Notes: generated by a model not told the origin, from the letters alone. Positions 25,201-34,642 are shown, numbered from the stretch's first letter. The stretch is DNA of 64,000 bases from Babylonia areolata (GCF_041734735.1 NC_134878.1:19286702-19350701), one strand, 5' to 3'. Translations and numbers: made by a program.

Positions 25201-26936
25201 AAGGGAATCTGAGTGCAAAGGGGCAAATCCCATAGCAGCCAGTATTTTACCCCCCTCCACTACACCTCGAGTGGTGGTCTGGATGCTAGTTGTTCAGATG
25301 AGATGATAAATCATGGTCCCATGTGTAGCAGGCACTTTGCGCTCATAGAAGGACCCACACCAAGAAAAGTGTTGTCCCTGGCAAAATTCTGTAGGAAAAC
25401 TCACTTTGAATGTTTGACAGGAAAACAAAGTCTTGCAGGCAGAAAAAAGGATGGTTCTGCTCTCCTCAAGAAGAGCAGCCTAATCTCATATTTATAGAAA
25501 TCTGTTCTTACAAATTTTATACAAGACTATGAATACACTATTCAGTACAGAACATTTCATGCGCACTATCAGTATCATATAAGTAATGAGAAAAAATTAA
25601 ATAACTAATCACTGAAACAGTGAAAGGTCATAAAAGATAAAAGTCAGTCAAAGAAAATGATCTATACATAGAATATCACTGTGCCAAAGTAAAGCCTATG
25701 GCACAACCCTCAGCAGTGTCTTGCTACACTACTAATGCAAGTTTATCTCCTTCATTGGGCTTCAGTGCTTCACACCCCATATGCATTGGTCAGACATGAA
25801 ATGATAAAAAATGACTTGTGATCCATGATGTAGGTCGGATAAAATAAAAGATGCAAATCACAAACTATATATTGTAATTCAAGAATCAATTATTCAACAA
25901 ATAAACTAATTAATTTAAAAAAGCAGAGGTAAACTGATTTACCCTTGTACTCGGCTCTTTTGGAACAAGTACATGCTCTGACACTTCACTGTCAGCAAGC
26001 ATTGGGTCTTTCTGACTCCTGTAGCCCACTTCAAAGTGGGATGCTCCCTGTTTTGCCACATCTCGAAAGGACTTGTAGTTCTTTCTCCTTCTGCCAGGCT
26101 GTAAATAATGAAATGGCAAGATTATCACTTACTGAGATACTCTTACTGTGACAGTGATGCATGAAGTTGAGTGGAGCAGAGGATTTTTGGTGAGACTTTA
26201 GATACATAAAAAAAACTTTAATAATAATAATAAAAGACCTATTGAAATATGATGTAAAGGTGGGACATGATGCAGGTGAAAGGGAATATATAATATAAAG
26301 TTTCTACATTTATTCTTAATTTTCCTGTCTGGAATCTGGAATGATACATTGCAGGAACCTTTGCAGATTATCGTCGCAACGGGTGATGGGAGCGCATGGC
26401 TTGACTAGTTTATGAATTTATCTATTTTTGTTTTAAGCTCAAATTGTAACATTAGGTGCTTCTGACACTACTGTCTCATGAGGTTCTTATCAAATTCATT
26501 GTCACAACTTGTCAAAGGCAGTGTCTATTAGAATGTAATACTAAAAGCCTTCACAACAGGTTGTTCCATATTCTTTATTTTGTTATTCTTATAATGCCCT
26601 GAAAGTAGTGAAATACATCAGATTCAGGCTCTACTACCTCTAAGAAGACATGCAACAATACTCAATAAAATCAAAACAATCAAGGCAGTGAAAATGAACA
26701 CGACTTAATGATATACAGTTAGTGAAAAGCGGTATAACAGGTCCTACAACGTTTTCATTTATATGATTATTATATATTTGATACTGTTACAAAACGATAT
26801 GGTTGCTGCGCACGTGTTTCAGAACAACGATTTGCAGTTCAACACAGAAGAGCTGAAAATATGTAGATAAAATAATGTTAACTACATCCATCCCTTCCTG
26901 CCTTTATAAAGATCATCAATAACTGCCACTAACCAT
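8788..26936 (-). CDS. LTV1: LTV1 ribosome biogenesis factor, 11 coding exons
   Basis: LTV1 is a conserved factor for late assembly of the small ribosomal subunit, acting in nucleus and cytoplasm with pre-40S particles. Coding exons (minus strand): 26934-26936, 25943-26098, 24932-25042, 24485-24641, 23121-23397, 22317-22524, 21929-22059, 21335-21501, 19653-19702, 18483-18692, 8788-8904. All junctions are GT-AG and phases join without a break, giving 528 residues (human about 475). Family landmarks in order: basic N-terminus with YRSQKDPMLAD, DDYDYLQHL, LPSSV...DVGLLN, PDIVAALDDGFDFDDPDN, long acidic stretch, IGALD-like MGALDGEEL, and a basic C-terminus (RPKNETPEEKKERKQ; ERRAEKKLNKVAFK). The start is a separate ATG exon: ATG is followed at once by GTTAGT, and joining it to exon 2 gives MPGRRRK, like human MPHRKKK. 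The 9.6-kb last intron holds a hAT transposon. Exon 1 is inferred; the other exons are firm. Confidence 0.93.
9815..10170 (-). mobile_element. tRNA-derived SINE (family S1)
   Basis: On the minus strand it has a tRNA-like head ending at 10170, the same body as the copy at 1005-1435, and the 3' segment CACGTAAAAGCCCACTCGTG, here present once. It lies in the last LTV1 intron. The B box is decayed (GGTTTCAAATCAG), which suggests an older copy. Confidence 0.85.
10415..10985. repeat. pair of short related segments
   Basis: The segments 10440-10545 and 10885-10980 share GGGGCAACRCCCTGYTG followed by GGCATTTG and a nearby GGC(C)TTTTCCTGG / GGCTCTTGT. They look like two diverged copies of a short repeat inside the LTV1 intron. 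Confidence 0.45.
11270..11767 (+). repeat. repeat R5, copy flanking the hAT left end
   Basis: It matches 14350-14790 over about 450 bp in the same direction. Shared blocks include GCCCAGCTGACCATCCAGGG, ACAGCAACATGC and GACAGATCCAAGTAAGATT. It runs into the (CA)n tract in which the hAT element sits. Confidence 0.8.
12361..17079 (-). CDS. hAT transposase with N-terminal BED-like zinc finger, 3 exons, one frame break
   Basis: Exons on the minus strand: 16365-17079, 14059-14259, and 13527 to the stop at 12361. Both introns are GT-AG and phase 1. Exon 1 encodes a BED-like finger (FCQVCAS ... RRHVETAKH) and the start of the RNase H-like core (STDGSND, first catalytic Asp). Exon 2 carries LGCDNANVM (second Asp) and GCACHLIHIAAEK. 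Exon 3 has DELLVDVYYYLDKSSKR, then TRWLSL with the conserved Trp, and the hATC dimerisation part with SSAHCERIFS (Glu). Summed coding length is not a multiple of three: between YYYLDKSSKR and KHVQTRW, near 13400, one frame change is needed. About 694 residues otherwise. Either an inactive copy or a sequencing error; ends and domains are otherwise intact. Confidence 0.85.
14350..14790 (+). repeat. repeat R5, copy inside hAT intron 1
   Basis: This is the internal partner of 11270-11720. It lies between transposase exons 1 and 2, in the same direction as the outside copy, and carries an extra T-rich insertion at about 14600-14630. Confidence 0.8.
14871..14891. repeat. poly-G run
   Basis: An almost pure run of about 18 G residues follows GGGGCAA, shortly after a GA tract. 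It is capable of G-quadruplex formation on the plus strand. Confidence 0.85.
15152..15373. mobile_element. piggyBac-like TTAA MITE, copy 1
   Basis: TTAA flanks both sides (15148-15151, 15374-15377). The ends form an imperfect inverted repeat (CTCTCTCCATACGAACG against CTCACTCAGTACGG). The same 222-224 bp element occurs inverted at 58664-58887. It has no coding capacity. TTAA target duplication points to piggyBac-type transposases acting in trans. Confidence 0.88.
15385..15650 (+). repeat. repeat R6, copy inside hAT intron 1
   Basis: It matches 17640-17865. Shared phrases include AAGTACAGGAGG, TTTTGACAGC, CTGCCAGTGG and GTGAGGTGGAGGTGG, then CAGCCAT and AGGTTGC. It is purine-rich on the plus strand. 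Confidence 0.75.
15719..15782. repeat. (GT)n microsatellite, about 64 bp
   Basis: Perfect GT dinucleotide tract. Confidence 0.95.
16005..16170. repeat. (AT)n and (CA)n compound microsatellite
   Basis: An AT tract of about 40 bp at 16007-16045, then (CAA)n, (CA)n at 16110-16132 and another AT-rich tract. It lies in hAT intron 1. Confidence 0.9.
17640..17865 (+). repeat. repeat R6, copy outside the hAT right end
   Basis: This is the partner of 15385-15650. Together with R5 it suggests that the hAT target site and a piece of the hAT intron derive from the same larger repeat. Confidence 0.75.
18830..18960 (-). mobile_element. LINE 3'-end fragment
   Basis: AATTCATATAGGCCACAGCCCC resembles TTATTCATTGAGGCCATAGCCCC at the 3' end of the LINE at 54420-57540. 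Only the terminal untranslated part is present, as expected for extreme 5' truncation. Confidence 0.5.
19218..19281. repeat. (GT)n microsatellite, about 62 bp
   Basis: Perfect GT tract in an LTV1 intron. Confidence 0.95.
19868..19985 (-). mobile_element. SINE tail module T (orphan copy)
   Basis: On the minus strand it reads like the other T modules: AAGACCTGACTAATCACATT, then GCTGGTCAGGCATCTG, GCAGATGTGGTGTAG and GCAGTGACACC. An A/T-rich (TTTA)n-like tract follows on its 5' side (20000-20040). No tRNA head is attached. Confidence 0.75.
20042..20133 (+). repeat. long direct repeat, left flank of a LINE fragment
   Basis: About 90 bp matches 21147-21236 with roughly 10% differences, including AATAATGATGCATCTTCTAA and TCAGCATGCA. 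It brackets a LINE fragment. Confidence 0.85.
20134..21146 (-). mobile_element. 5'-truncated LINE, reverse transcriptase C-terminal half
   Basis: On the minus strand the frame at 21159-20899 contains DFLFADDCALNA, the FADD form of the reverse transcriptase active site, followed by FNNFGLTLSTKK. Further pieces in other frames read LYTSETWTV, FHLSCLRRLHIRWQYKVSDS and GGQKKHYKDCHKASFKDLGV, typical of the region after the catalytic domain. Several frame changes separate them, so the copy is dead. The endonuclease and N-terminal half are absent. It lies in the LTV1 intron between the exons at 21335-21501 and 19653-19702. I place it with the LINEs; the exact clade is uncertain. Confidence 0.88.
21147..21236 (+). 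repeat. long direct repeat, right flank of a LINE fragment
   Basis: Partner of 20042-20133. Alignment starts at AACTATC and ends in a short CA tract. Confidence 0.85.
25143..25530 (+). mobile_element. tRNA-derived SINE (family S2)
   Basis: The head GGAGTGATGGTCTGGTGGTG with a decayed B box (GGGCAAATCCCATAG) is followed by the body CCTCGAGTGGTGGTCTGG, GTTCAGATGAGATGATAAA and GGTCCCATGTGTAGCAGGCA. The tail ends CCTAATCTCATATTTATAGA and GAAATCTGTTCTTACAA. The body recurs in the composite SINE at 37977-38335. It lies in the LTV1 intron between the exons at 25943-26098 and 24932-25042. Confidence 0.8.
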
Positions 26937-27024
26937 ACTAAATACTCTGGTTTGCACCAACACAATCAAAACAAGTTAAAAACACAAAGCAGCAACACGA
27001 AACAAGCTGAAAGTGGTGTGTCAA

Positions 27025-27060
27025 CGTGCGAACCTAACTTCCGCTGAACATTGTCAACAA
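27025..27060 (-). promoter_or_regulatory. candidate LTV1 promoter with ETS-like site
   Basis: About 100 bp upstream of the inferred LTV1 ATG the minus strand reads AGCGGAAGTTAG, an ETS-type core common in TATA-less promoters of growth and ribosome-biogenesis genes. No TATA box is seen. The transcription start is not determined. Confidence 0.3.
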
Positions 27061-27191
27061 ACCCAAATGAAAGATTTTCAATATCTAATAGCCCAAATTT
27101 ACACAAACAGAAAGCATCATCTTGAAGCCGTGCACCTTCGTATCAGATGTATGTGCGCCGTGCGCGCCCGCGCGCGTGCGTGCGTGCATAT

Positions 27192-27295
27192 GTGTGTGTG
27201 TGTGTGTGTGTGTGTGCGCGTGTGTGTTGGGGTTAAGAGGGGGTGGGCAAATCATGTGTCCAGACAGTGTGACAGCCTCAAAAAAGCAAAATTTG

Positions 27296-27381
<86 letters not shown>

Positions 27382-27440
27382 GTTGTTGTTTTTTGTTTTG
27401 TTGTTGTTGTGTGTGTGTGTGTGTTTGTGTGTGTGTGTCT
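27192..27440. repeat. compound (GT)n microsatellite cluster
   Basis: GT tracts at about 27190-27227, 27300-27377 and 27408-27438, with a (TTG)n block between. Open frames of poly-Val/Cys or Thr/His on the two strands are by-products. Confidence 0.93.
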
Positions 27441-28087
27441 TTTTTCCACCTGCTGCTACATTTTCCACTGACGCCGTTTCTGTGGCAGTGACTGTTCCCA
27501 CACCACACACTCACAAGCTTGTCCTTTAGTATACACAGCCTGTAATCGGAAAGAAACTGAAGTCACTGAGAAAAAAAAACAACAAAAAAACCACGTCGCA
27601 ACTGAGATTAGGAATGAAAAAAAGTCACAGTTTGGAAGGGAAAGAGTCACAAAGCAACAGGGTTTTTTTTTCCTGGAGTATTCCATGCATATGGCTGTTG
27701 ATTTGGCCAAACCTTTTTTTTTTTTTAATGACATGTACAGATATATCTCTTGCACTTCCCACTCTGATGAGATGAGCCGGTAGTGTAAGTAAAGACAACT
27801 CAACTTGAGCTGCATTTGTTCACATACTGAAGGGAGAAAATGACATGTCATCAGCTGGTCTTTGCATTTAACAGGTTCATGTGACCATGCACCTTTTAGA
27901 ATATTTAAAAAGATACATATTTACACTGCTGTGTCTTATGTCAGTTTGGCTGGAGAGAGAAAAAAAAGAGAAAAAGGAAAAACAGCCCTCCACTATCTGG
28001 TTATATGCTGTGTATGCTTTACTACATGATGATTTACTGACTTTTGATTTCTTGTCCTATTGGAAGTGACTCAGAGAAATAAAGGTG

Positions 28088-28119
28088 GCCTAAAATAGTT
28101 TCACGTATATATATATATC

Positions 28120-28182
<63 letters not shown>
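28088..28182. repeat. (AT)n microsatellite, about 75 bp
   Basis: A long AT tract, interrupted once near 28120. Confidence 0.93.
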
Positions 28183-28183
<1 letters not shown>

Positions 28184-28199
28184 GAGTGGCTATGAGTGA

Positions 28200-28315
28200 T
28201 ATGTGTGTGTGTGTGTGTGTGTGTGCGTGTGTGAGTGTTAGTCACTTAGTATGTGTTTGTGCGTTTGGTGCTGGAGTTTGGTTGTGGCGCGAATGTGAGG
28301 CCAAATTAAGAGAAA

Positions 28316-28392
<77 letters not shown>
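28200..28392. repeat. (GT)n microsatellites
   Basis: Two GT tracts, 28202-28232 and 28318-28392, the second about 74 bp. Confidence 0.94.
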
Positions 28393-28396
<4 letters not shown>

Positions 28397-28540
28397 AGTT
28401 AGATGGATTAGATAGGGTGGTGGTGAAGAACACACTTGTGAGAGTGTAATCTGTCCATGTCTAAAATATGTCATAGTAGATGAATAAATGAATGTCATTT
28501 TATGCTTCCTATATTTTATTTAGACCTCTTTTTGTTTCAG

Positions 28541-28702
28541 AACCAGAACAGAGGGAAATGGACACAGACTTATGAATTCATGAGGAAACAATACTCAGGA
28601 AACAAAACAAAAATGCTGAGCCAATTTTCAAAAGTTTGGGAAATAAACAGATCTATTAGACAATATTATCGTGAAGTTCACTCAGATGTCTCATGTTCAT
28701 GA
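28541..28702 (+). CDS. possible terminal exon of an unrecognised gene
   Basis: A strong-looking acceptor (TTTTTGTTTCAG) opens a 53-codon frame ending in TGA. The peptide begins NQNRGKWTQTYEFMRKQYSG and continues charged and uniform in composition, unlike repeat-derived frames. Downstream, 1.4 kb of AT-rich sequence would suit a 3' untranslated region, with AATAAA near 30102. I do not recognise the protein and could not find convincing upstream exons, so this is a weak call. It could be a chance frame. Confidence 0.3.
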   Translation, partial: NQNRGKWTQTYEFMRKQYSGNKTKMLSQFSKVWEINRSIRQYYREVHSDVSCS

Positions 28703-30185
28703 ATGCATGTAAGAATTGTAATGATTGAAAAAGAAAGTTACCAGATCCATTGTACATGAACCACTACTTTTTTTTTATTTATTTTTTTTTTTTTTTTTAA
28801 CCTAATATTATATATCAGAATCAGAATCAGAACAATATTATCTCAGAAGAGAAATTATCAGATTTTCTTCAACATATGTTCATCTTGTGTATTCTTATAT
28901 ATCACCATATTTGTCAACTTGATTTCAAAAGCTTTCCACACTTTGAATTTTTTAAAATTTTATGCAGTGAAACAATTGTTCACAATATAGTCTTTCAAGG
29001 TTAAAGAGAAATGGATTTCACTTCAATGGCTTTACTGTTATTACTTGAATAATGTTTTCTGATAAATATATATAAATAATATTTTAAAAAACTCTGTGGA
29101 GGGAAGCTTGGGCAGACAGTTAGATAGACAGATATATAGTCATGTATGTATGTGTAGATAGTGTAAAGATGTAATGTGCTGAATGAGAAATCCAGGACAT
29201 TTACACTGTGACAAACTTCACAAGACTAACAGACAATCAAGTCAACTGATTTTCCACTTGAGATCTGTGAAAATGAACACCCTTTTAATAGTTGTTTCAA
29301 CTGATATTTCACCAAATTAACTCATCAGAACAGAACTGCATTGGGAAATGTAAATACCATTTATGCCAGGTCACCAAAATAATTTTAATACTTCTTCATA
29401 TTGAATGAATTTCACACTCTGGCACATCCTAACTATCAACTCACAAGAGATGACATTTAAAAAATGAAATTAAAAAAAAATATAGCCACTTGCTTCACAG
29501 GCTGCATGTATGGAAGATACTTTCCTTTTCAGTCTTCTATTCAAGTGCGTCTTTGAGAAGATTTTTTTGTGACTTTTATTTATGACATCTGGTATGTTTG
29601 AGGTGATTTGTTTGTTTTTTTATTCAGAAAGTGAAAGTTTGCATTTCTTGTAGTCACCCATATCTGTATGCATGCTTTTGTTGGTGTGTTTTGTCTCAAG
29701 CATTTCCCCTATGTCACAGAGTTGTAACCAATGCTTTGCTACCTGGTGATTTTTGGTGAGTTTTGTTTGACAATGCTTGATTCACAATGTGCAGTGCTCT
29801 GATGTTGTATGGCAATATTTATTTCAAGATAAGCATTTTCTTTAAAAAAATTGAACATTCTTTGCTGCCTTAGTTGCACTTCTGTTTATAAAGAACTACT
29901 TTTTCTCATGAATGCCAAATGGAGGTGTTTGCCTAAAGGTTATAGCTTTATAATTTGGCATTCAACGTGTTTGAACTACTTTTGATATTGTTGATGAAGC
30001 AGTTATAAATTAAGTAAAATGTCATTGAGTGAAATTGTAAAAATATAAATGACTTTTTATTTATGAAAATGATTTTCCTCTATGTGATGTAATCTTATTC
30101 AAATAAAACTCCTGTGTTTTTTTGGGTGTTTTTTCAAAAATGTGTGTGTGCGCACGCGTGTGTGCATGTGTGTGTGTGTGTGTGT
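28703..30185. other. AT-rich, no coding sequence seen
   Basis: Uniformly AT-rich, with a T run at 28770-28798 and AATAAA near 30102. It may be a 3' untranslated region of the preceding frame or simply intergenic. Confidence 0.45.
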
Positions 30186-30189
30186 GATC

Positions 30190-30690
30190 ATAATTGATAC
30201 CAAAATACCACAGGGACATGGGAAAACCCACCAAAATACTACATGGGACATTGGAAAGCCCACCAAAATACCACTGGGATACCACTGGGGACATGGGATA
30301 GCCCATCAAAATACTACATGGGATATTGGAAAGCCCACCAAAATACCACTGGGATACCACTGGGGACATGGGATAGCCCATCAAAATACTACATGGGATA
30401 TTGGAAAGCCCACCAAAATACCACTGGGATACCACTAGGCACATGGGATAGCCCATCAAAATACTACATGGGATATTGGAAAGCCCACCAAAATACCACT
30501 GGGATACCACTGGGGACATGGGATAGCCCATCAAAATACTACATGGGACATTGGAAAGCCCACCAAAATACCACTGGCATACCACTGGGGACATGGGATA
30601 GCCCATGAAAATTCCACTTGGGACATGGGACAGCCCATCAAAATACCACAGGGACATGGGATAGCCCATCAAAATACTACCAGACACCCG
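30190..30690. repeat. 75-bp minisatellite
   Basis: About five to six units of 75 bp, each built from two related halves: CATCAAAATACTACATGGGA... and CACCAAAATACCACTGGGAT.... Units differ by a few bases. Because 75 is a multiple of three, the array stays open on both strands (for example repeated GYPMSPVVSQWYFGGLSN on the minus strand). I regard this as a consequence of unit length, not evidence of a protein. Confidence 0.92.
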
Positions 30691-30960
30691 ATGGTTTTCA
30701 TGTGGTAAGCCCATCTGAGATGGGTTTTTGATGGGCTGCCCATCACAGATATGGGATTGCCCACTGGGATCCCAGCAGAAACCCATGTTGCTCCCAACTG
30801 GAAACCCCGTTGCGAATCTTTGTGGGGCCCACCTGTGTTAGCCCAAGTGGGGCCCATTTGGTTAACCATGTGGGAGCCATTTTTGGCTCTGATTTCTGGG
30901 TTGTGGCCTTATTGGTTACATGTACACTACCAGTATTATAAGCATTCCACACAGTGGGTG
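30691..30960. repeat. degenerate continuation of the minisatellite
   Basis: Short CCCAT...GGG motifs continue with lower order (GATGGGCTGCCCATC, GGGGCCCACCTG, GGGGCCCATTTGG). It looks like an older, decayed part of the same tandem family. Confidence 0.55.
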
Positions 30961-31017
30961 GGACATAAGACAGAATATTTCATATCATGAGGCGCCCACA
31001 TGCACTATCTCAGTTAA

Positions 31018-31277
31018 CTTTGCGGACGACTGATGGAATGGATGAGCATTCCCTCATGAAAAGTACTCGGATTCGTCCAAACTTAAAAATCAATCACGTC
31101 ACGTGCTAGCAAGCCCATCATGCCATTCGGCACACTCTGCTTGAATCATCACCAATTTGAAATCACGTGAACAGCACATGATGGATTTTTAATTTTGGAC
31201 AATACTATTCCATTCGGACGTCCAAATCCGAGTACCTTTCATGTCAGTGGGACTCATCCATTCCGTCGTTAGCAAAG
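31018..31277. mobile_element. foldback MITE with TTAA target duplication
   Basis: TTAA lies at 31014-31017 and 31278-31281. The element starts CTTTGCGGACGAC and ends GTCGTTAGCAAAG. The inverted repeat continues through GGAATGGATGAG, ATGAAA[A/G]GTACTCGGAT and GTCCAAA.TTAAAAAT, about 100 bp per arm with some mismatches. No coding sequence. It is unrelated in sequence to the other TTAA MITE. Confidence 0.87.
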
Positions 31278-32150
31278 TTAAGTTATGTCATGTATGGCCC
31301 ACGGTCTCACGCACGTATTTTTAGATCCGAAGTACACGGGGCGTCAATCGATTCAGTGATACGAAGCTCGGTGTTTTGCGGAGGTCCCGACGGACGCAAA
31401 TGCCATCGATCGACACGCGTAATCGTCAGTTACATACGATAGATAAAAAAAAAAATTGGAAAAGAAAAAAAAAGTGGGAGTTAGTTGGTAATTTTGGTGG
31501 GAGATTTGGCAAGTAGAGTCAGGAGGAGGTGTTGAGGGTCACGTGACATCAGTGACCAATCTGTGGGTCAAGAGTTTGCCGATTCCAGGTTAGACTTAGT
31601 ACGCGGTTCTGTCAGCCATTACTGAGTGAAAAGATCAATGGTGCAGGACAAAAGCGAAAGCAAACTCAAGTATCAAGACCGGCTGGTCCGCATACACTTT
31701 TATTGACTAGATATATATATATATATATATATATCTATATATCGGATATCACCATAGCGGTATGCCGGGTACGTGACTCCGTCTGTTTCAAACTGAAATG
31801 GACATAGGGAACATGATAGTGTGTGGTCAAAGGGCTCTTTGGTGGAGTGGGGTGGGGTTAAGTTCGGTTTTCTTAAAAATGGACAAAGGCGGTCCATGAT
31901 CACTCGTATATACGTTTGCTCACTACTCGGCGGCAGAAAGGGGTTGAAAAGCAGGCTGAACTCAATGACTGTTTTTCCTCCTGCCAAGAGAGAAAGATGT
32001 CGACGAACCACCAGATCAGTGCTAAACTATGTCGGTGGAGTTCGACTGACTGTCACGGCCCACAAACCTGTTCGTGACTTGTCAGTTCAGTAGAACACCA
32101 CTCCACAAAAACAGAACAAACTCAGTAGTAACCGGCAATCACGCCGGCCT
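31278..32150. other. no recognised gene; CpG-containing stretch
   Basis: The part 31300-31430 keeps several CpGs, unusual beside its AT-rich neighbours. A short (TA)n lies at 31712-31745. A 23-codon frame at 31639 has no splice donor or known similarity. Nothing can be named. Confidence 0.45.
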
Positions 32151-32154
32151 AGCG

Positions 32155-32300
32155 CTCATGAAGGCAACAATTTTTAGCAACGGTACCCGGGCGGCTAAAT
32201 TCAGGGACCTCATATTTCAACGGTAACATTCGTGTACAGTTGAAACAATATTACCATTTTGACCCATTTTCTTTTCTGTTCGACTTTTTATTTTTTTAAG
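32155..32300 (-). repeat. dispersed repeat R3
   Basis: On the minus strand it reads AAAATGGGTCAAAA, then GTTTCAACTGTACAC and AGGTCCCTGAATTTAG, matching 35990-36135 and 61845-61960. Confidence 0.75.
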
Positions 32301-32419
32301 AGCTAATGTACTTAATTTTGACATTTCGTCCGGTCCAAGGTCCCAGCGGAATTTAGGAGAGGCCGGAGATCAGCTGAACTTTTACCTTTGATTAAACTCA
32401 GGCTGTGTTACATAAAAAA

Positions 32420-32453
<34 letters not shown>

Positions 32454-32764
32454 TATATTAGTTTTCCCTTGCAGATCAAATAGACATGTTTTTATTTTGC
32501 ATATGTTCTATTTCAAAAGTGTTCCTTGTGATATTTATTAAGCTGGTGACATATGAACGGGAAACGGAAGTGGGTAACAGTTCCAAAAGCACCACGGTAA
32601 AGCTAAGCTTAGTTCCAGAAAAGTTACCTCTTCCTGTATTCCATTGAAGGAGAGGGCATCAGAGATAGACCACACGACTGGAATGGGACAAACGGGGGGT
32701 CCTAACACTGCTCAGTGTTGATAAAACAGCGATGTCGTGCATGGAGAACGTCGGAATAGTTCAG

Positions 32765-32885
32765 GTCAGCTAAGTTCAGTTACTCAAGAAGGCGTCAGTT
32801 CGGACCAATCCATATTCGCTGCACAACATTAGCTCAGCTGATGCCAGACCAGCAGCGCAGCCCAACGCGTGCCGTGTGTTGCTGC
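32765..32885 (-). mobile_element. SINE tail module T
   Basis: On the minus strand: GCGTTGGGCTGCGCTGCTGG, TCTGGCATCAGCTGAGC and GAACTGACGCC. Diverged copy, no tRNA head. Confidence 0.65.
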
Positions 32886-33006
32886 TGTTGTTGTTCATTG
32901 CCGCCGCAAAGGTAATGTTTCCTGTTCCAGCACATACCTACATGCATGTCCGCATTAGGACTATTACATTATGAATCATGGAGAATTAGCATGAGACAGT
33001 CAGGCT

Positions 33007-33029
33007 AAACACACACACACACACACACA

Positions 33030-33071
<42 letters not shown>

Positions 33072-33144
33072 ATGCTGGACTTGACCCGCATACTGCAGAA
33101 AACTGGGATGGTTGATCGAAACAGAGAAATGAGTAGTACACATA

Positions 33145-33182
<38 letters not shown>

Positions 33183-33200
33183 CGTGCGCGCGTGTGTGTG
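33007..33200. repeat. (CA)n and (GT)n microsatellites in opposite sense
   Basis: CA at 33007-33067 and GT at 33150-33181, about 85 bp apart, so the two tracts could pair as a large hairpin. Confidence 0.9.
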
Positions 33201-33299
33201 ATGGGGAAAGGCATTGAGGCAGGATCCTGGTCGTAACACTTTCAAGAAAGTTTTCGCCTTTCTCTCTCCCTTCGTCTGCCAGTGGGGACGAGTTGCGTG

Positions 33300-33420
33300 G
33301 ATGAAGGCGTGTGTGTTGAGTGGATATCAGCGTGTTGTTGAGTGGATATCGGCGTGTTGTTGAGTGGATACCGGCGTGGATATCGGCGTGTTGTTGAGTG
33401 GATATCGGCGTGTGGCTCAA
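33300..33420. repeat. 22-bp minisatellite
   Basis: About five units of GGCGTGTTGTTGAGTGGATA + TC, with small deletions in the first and third. Confidence 0.88.
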
Positions 33421-33654
33421 GTTGTGAGTGTTCGGTGCTGGACCTCGTCGCCTTTCACAGCAGCAGCGTGTATGTTTGTTACTTCATTTTTGATTTAATC
33501 AATCGATGAAAATCATTTTTAAAAATTGATTCGTTCTTTCATCAGTTCATTTTCTCTAAACATTTGTTCACGTTTAATAGGTCGTATTTCAAGAACATGA
33601 CTAACAGTAAGCCAACGAGACACACAATCCAAGAATAACTGACGGTGTGGGGTG

Positions 33655-33800
33655 CTATATAGCCTCGTCAGTGCCCGGGAAACGCGCTCGCCTAGGAAGT
33701 GAGACTATCAGAATCTGCGGGTTCTGAAGGGATCGAATCCCACACTCGCATCAATTTCAGTAGTCCTTCCACTACTAAGACCTTCTTGAGTCAGTGGTAG
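33655..33800 (+). mobile_element. tRNA-derived SINE head (family S2 type)
   Basis: CGCGCTCGCCTAGGAAGTGAG precedes a B box GGATCGAATCCC, then CCTTCCACTACTAAGACCTT, which resembles the S2 body start. The rest is missing. Confidence 0.6.
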
Positions 33801-34583
33801 AATGGAAGCCCACATCAGCGGTATGTTATGTGTTGCCGTGATTCAACTGTAACAATATCTGGTTTAGTCCTCTTAACTGAAAAAAAAGAAGGAAAAAAAG
33901 TGTGCCTATATTAGTATAATATGTATTATTCTCAATTTAGGTTGAACGGAGTATTGTAATTCAGTTGACGTCGTTTGGTTTCTCATCACAGTGAGTTCAG
34001 TTTCAGACCTGTTTCCAATTCTGTTACGTGCCCGGCTGAACAGTCGGCTTGACTGGGCACTCCTGTGAGCCAAACTGATTTTGCACGTACGTGTTGCCAG
34101 TTGAATTACATGGCACAGTGAGTCATCATTCACTAGTTAATCATCGAGTATCGTCATCGTCAAGTGACAGAAATTATACACTGCAGCTGAAGCAGTCTTC
34201 TGTGTTCTCTCACATCAGCATGCACTGTGTGTGTGTTTGCGTGCACATTGACCAACGTGAGCACTGATGACGAAGGGTTATTCAGTGTATGAGAGAAGGC
34301 GCGCGCGTTTGACCAAACTGACCAGTTTCATCCATGCAATGCTGATGAATTCATACTTCTGGCCAGCCGCTGTCTCGATTTGATAAAAACGACATACTTC
34401 GCTCCCACATTAAAATATTATAATGTCTCCTAACTGTAGACATGAGGCAGTTTAATGTATTATCAGCTGATAAAATTAAAAAAAAAAAAAAAAAAGCATT
34501 TGCGGTTTCTATTTTTGTTGCGTAAAGTGAAGAATGTGTTTTGCCGAATGAACACAGCATGATCAAGCGAATCGTGTTTTGCT

Positions 34584-34587
<4 letters not shown>

Positions 34588-34642
<55 letters not shown>
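34588..34642. repeat. (GT)n microsatellite
   Basis: GT tract of about 54 bp. Confidence 0.94.

Noticed and set aside
27085-27529. Long open frames rich in Thr/His or Val/Cys
   Set aside because: They are translations of (GT)n/(CA)n tracts. The same is true of frames at 3383-3985, 15646-15840, 28186-28498, 34759-35217, 36322-36723, 47112-47789 and similar places.
30190-30690. CRISPR-like regular repeats
   Set aside because: Direct tandem units without unique spacers in a eukaryotic genome; this is a minisatellite.
30061-30786. 241-codon frame made of repeated GYPMSPVVSQWYFGGLSN units
   Set aside because: It follows from a 75-bp minisatellite unit; both strands stay open and there is no start context or domain.
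31639-31710. Short frame MVQDKSESKLKYQDRL in a CpG-containing stretch
   Set aside because: Composition looks protein-like, but the frame ends after 23 codons and no donor site allows continuation.
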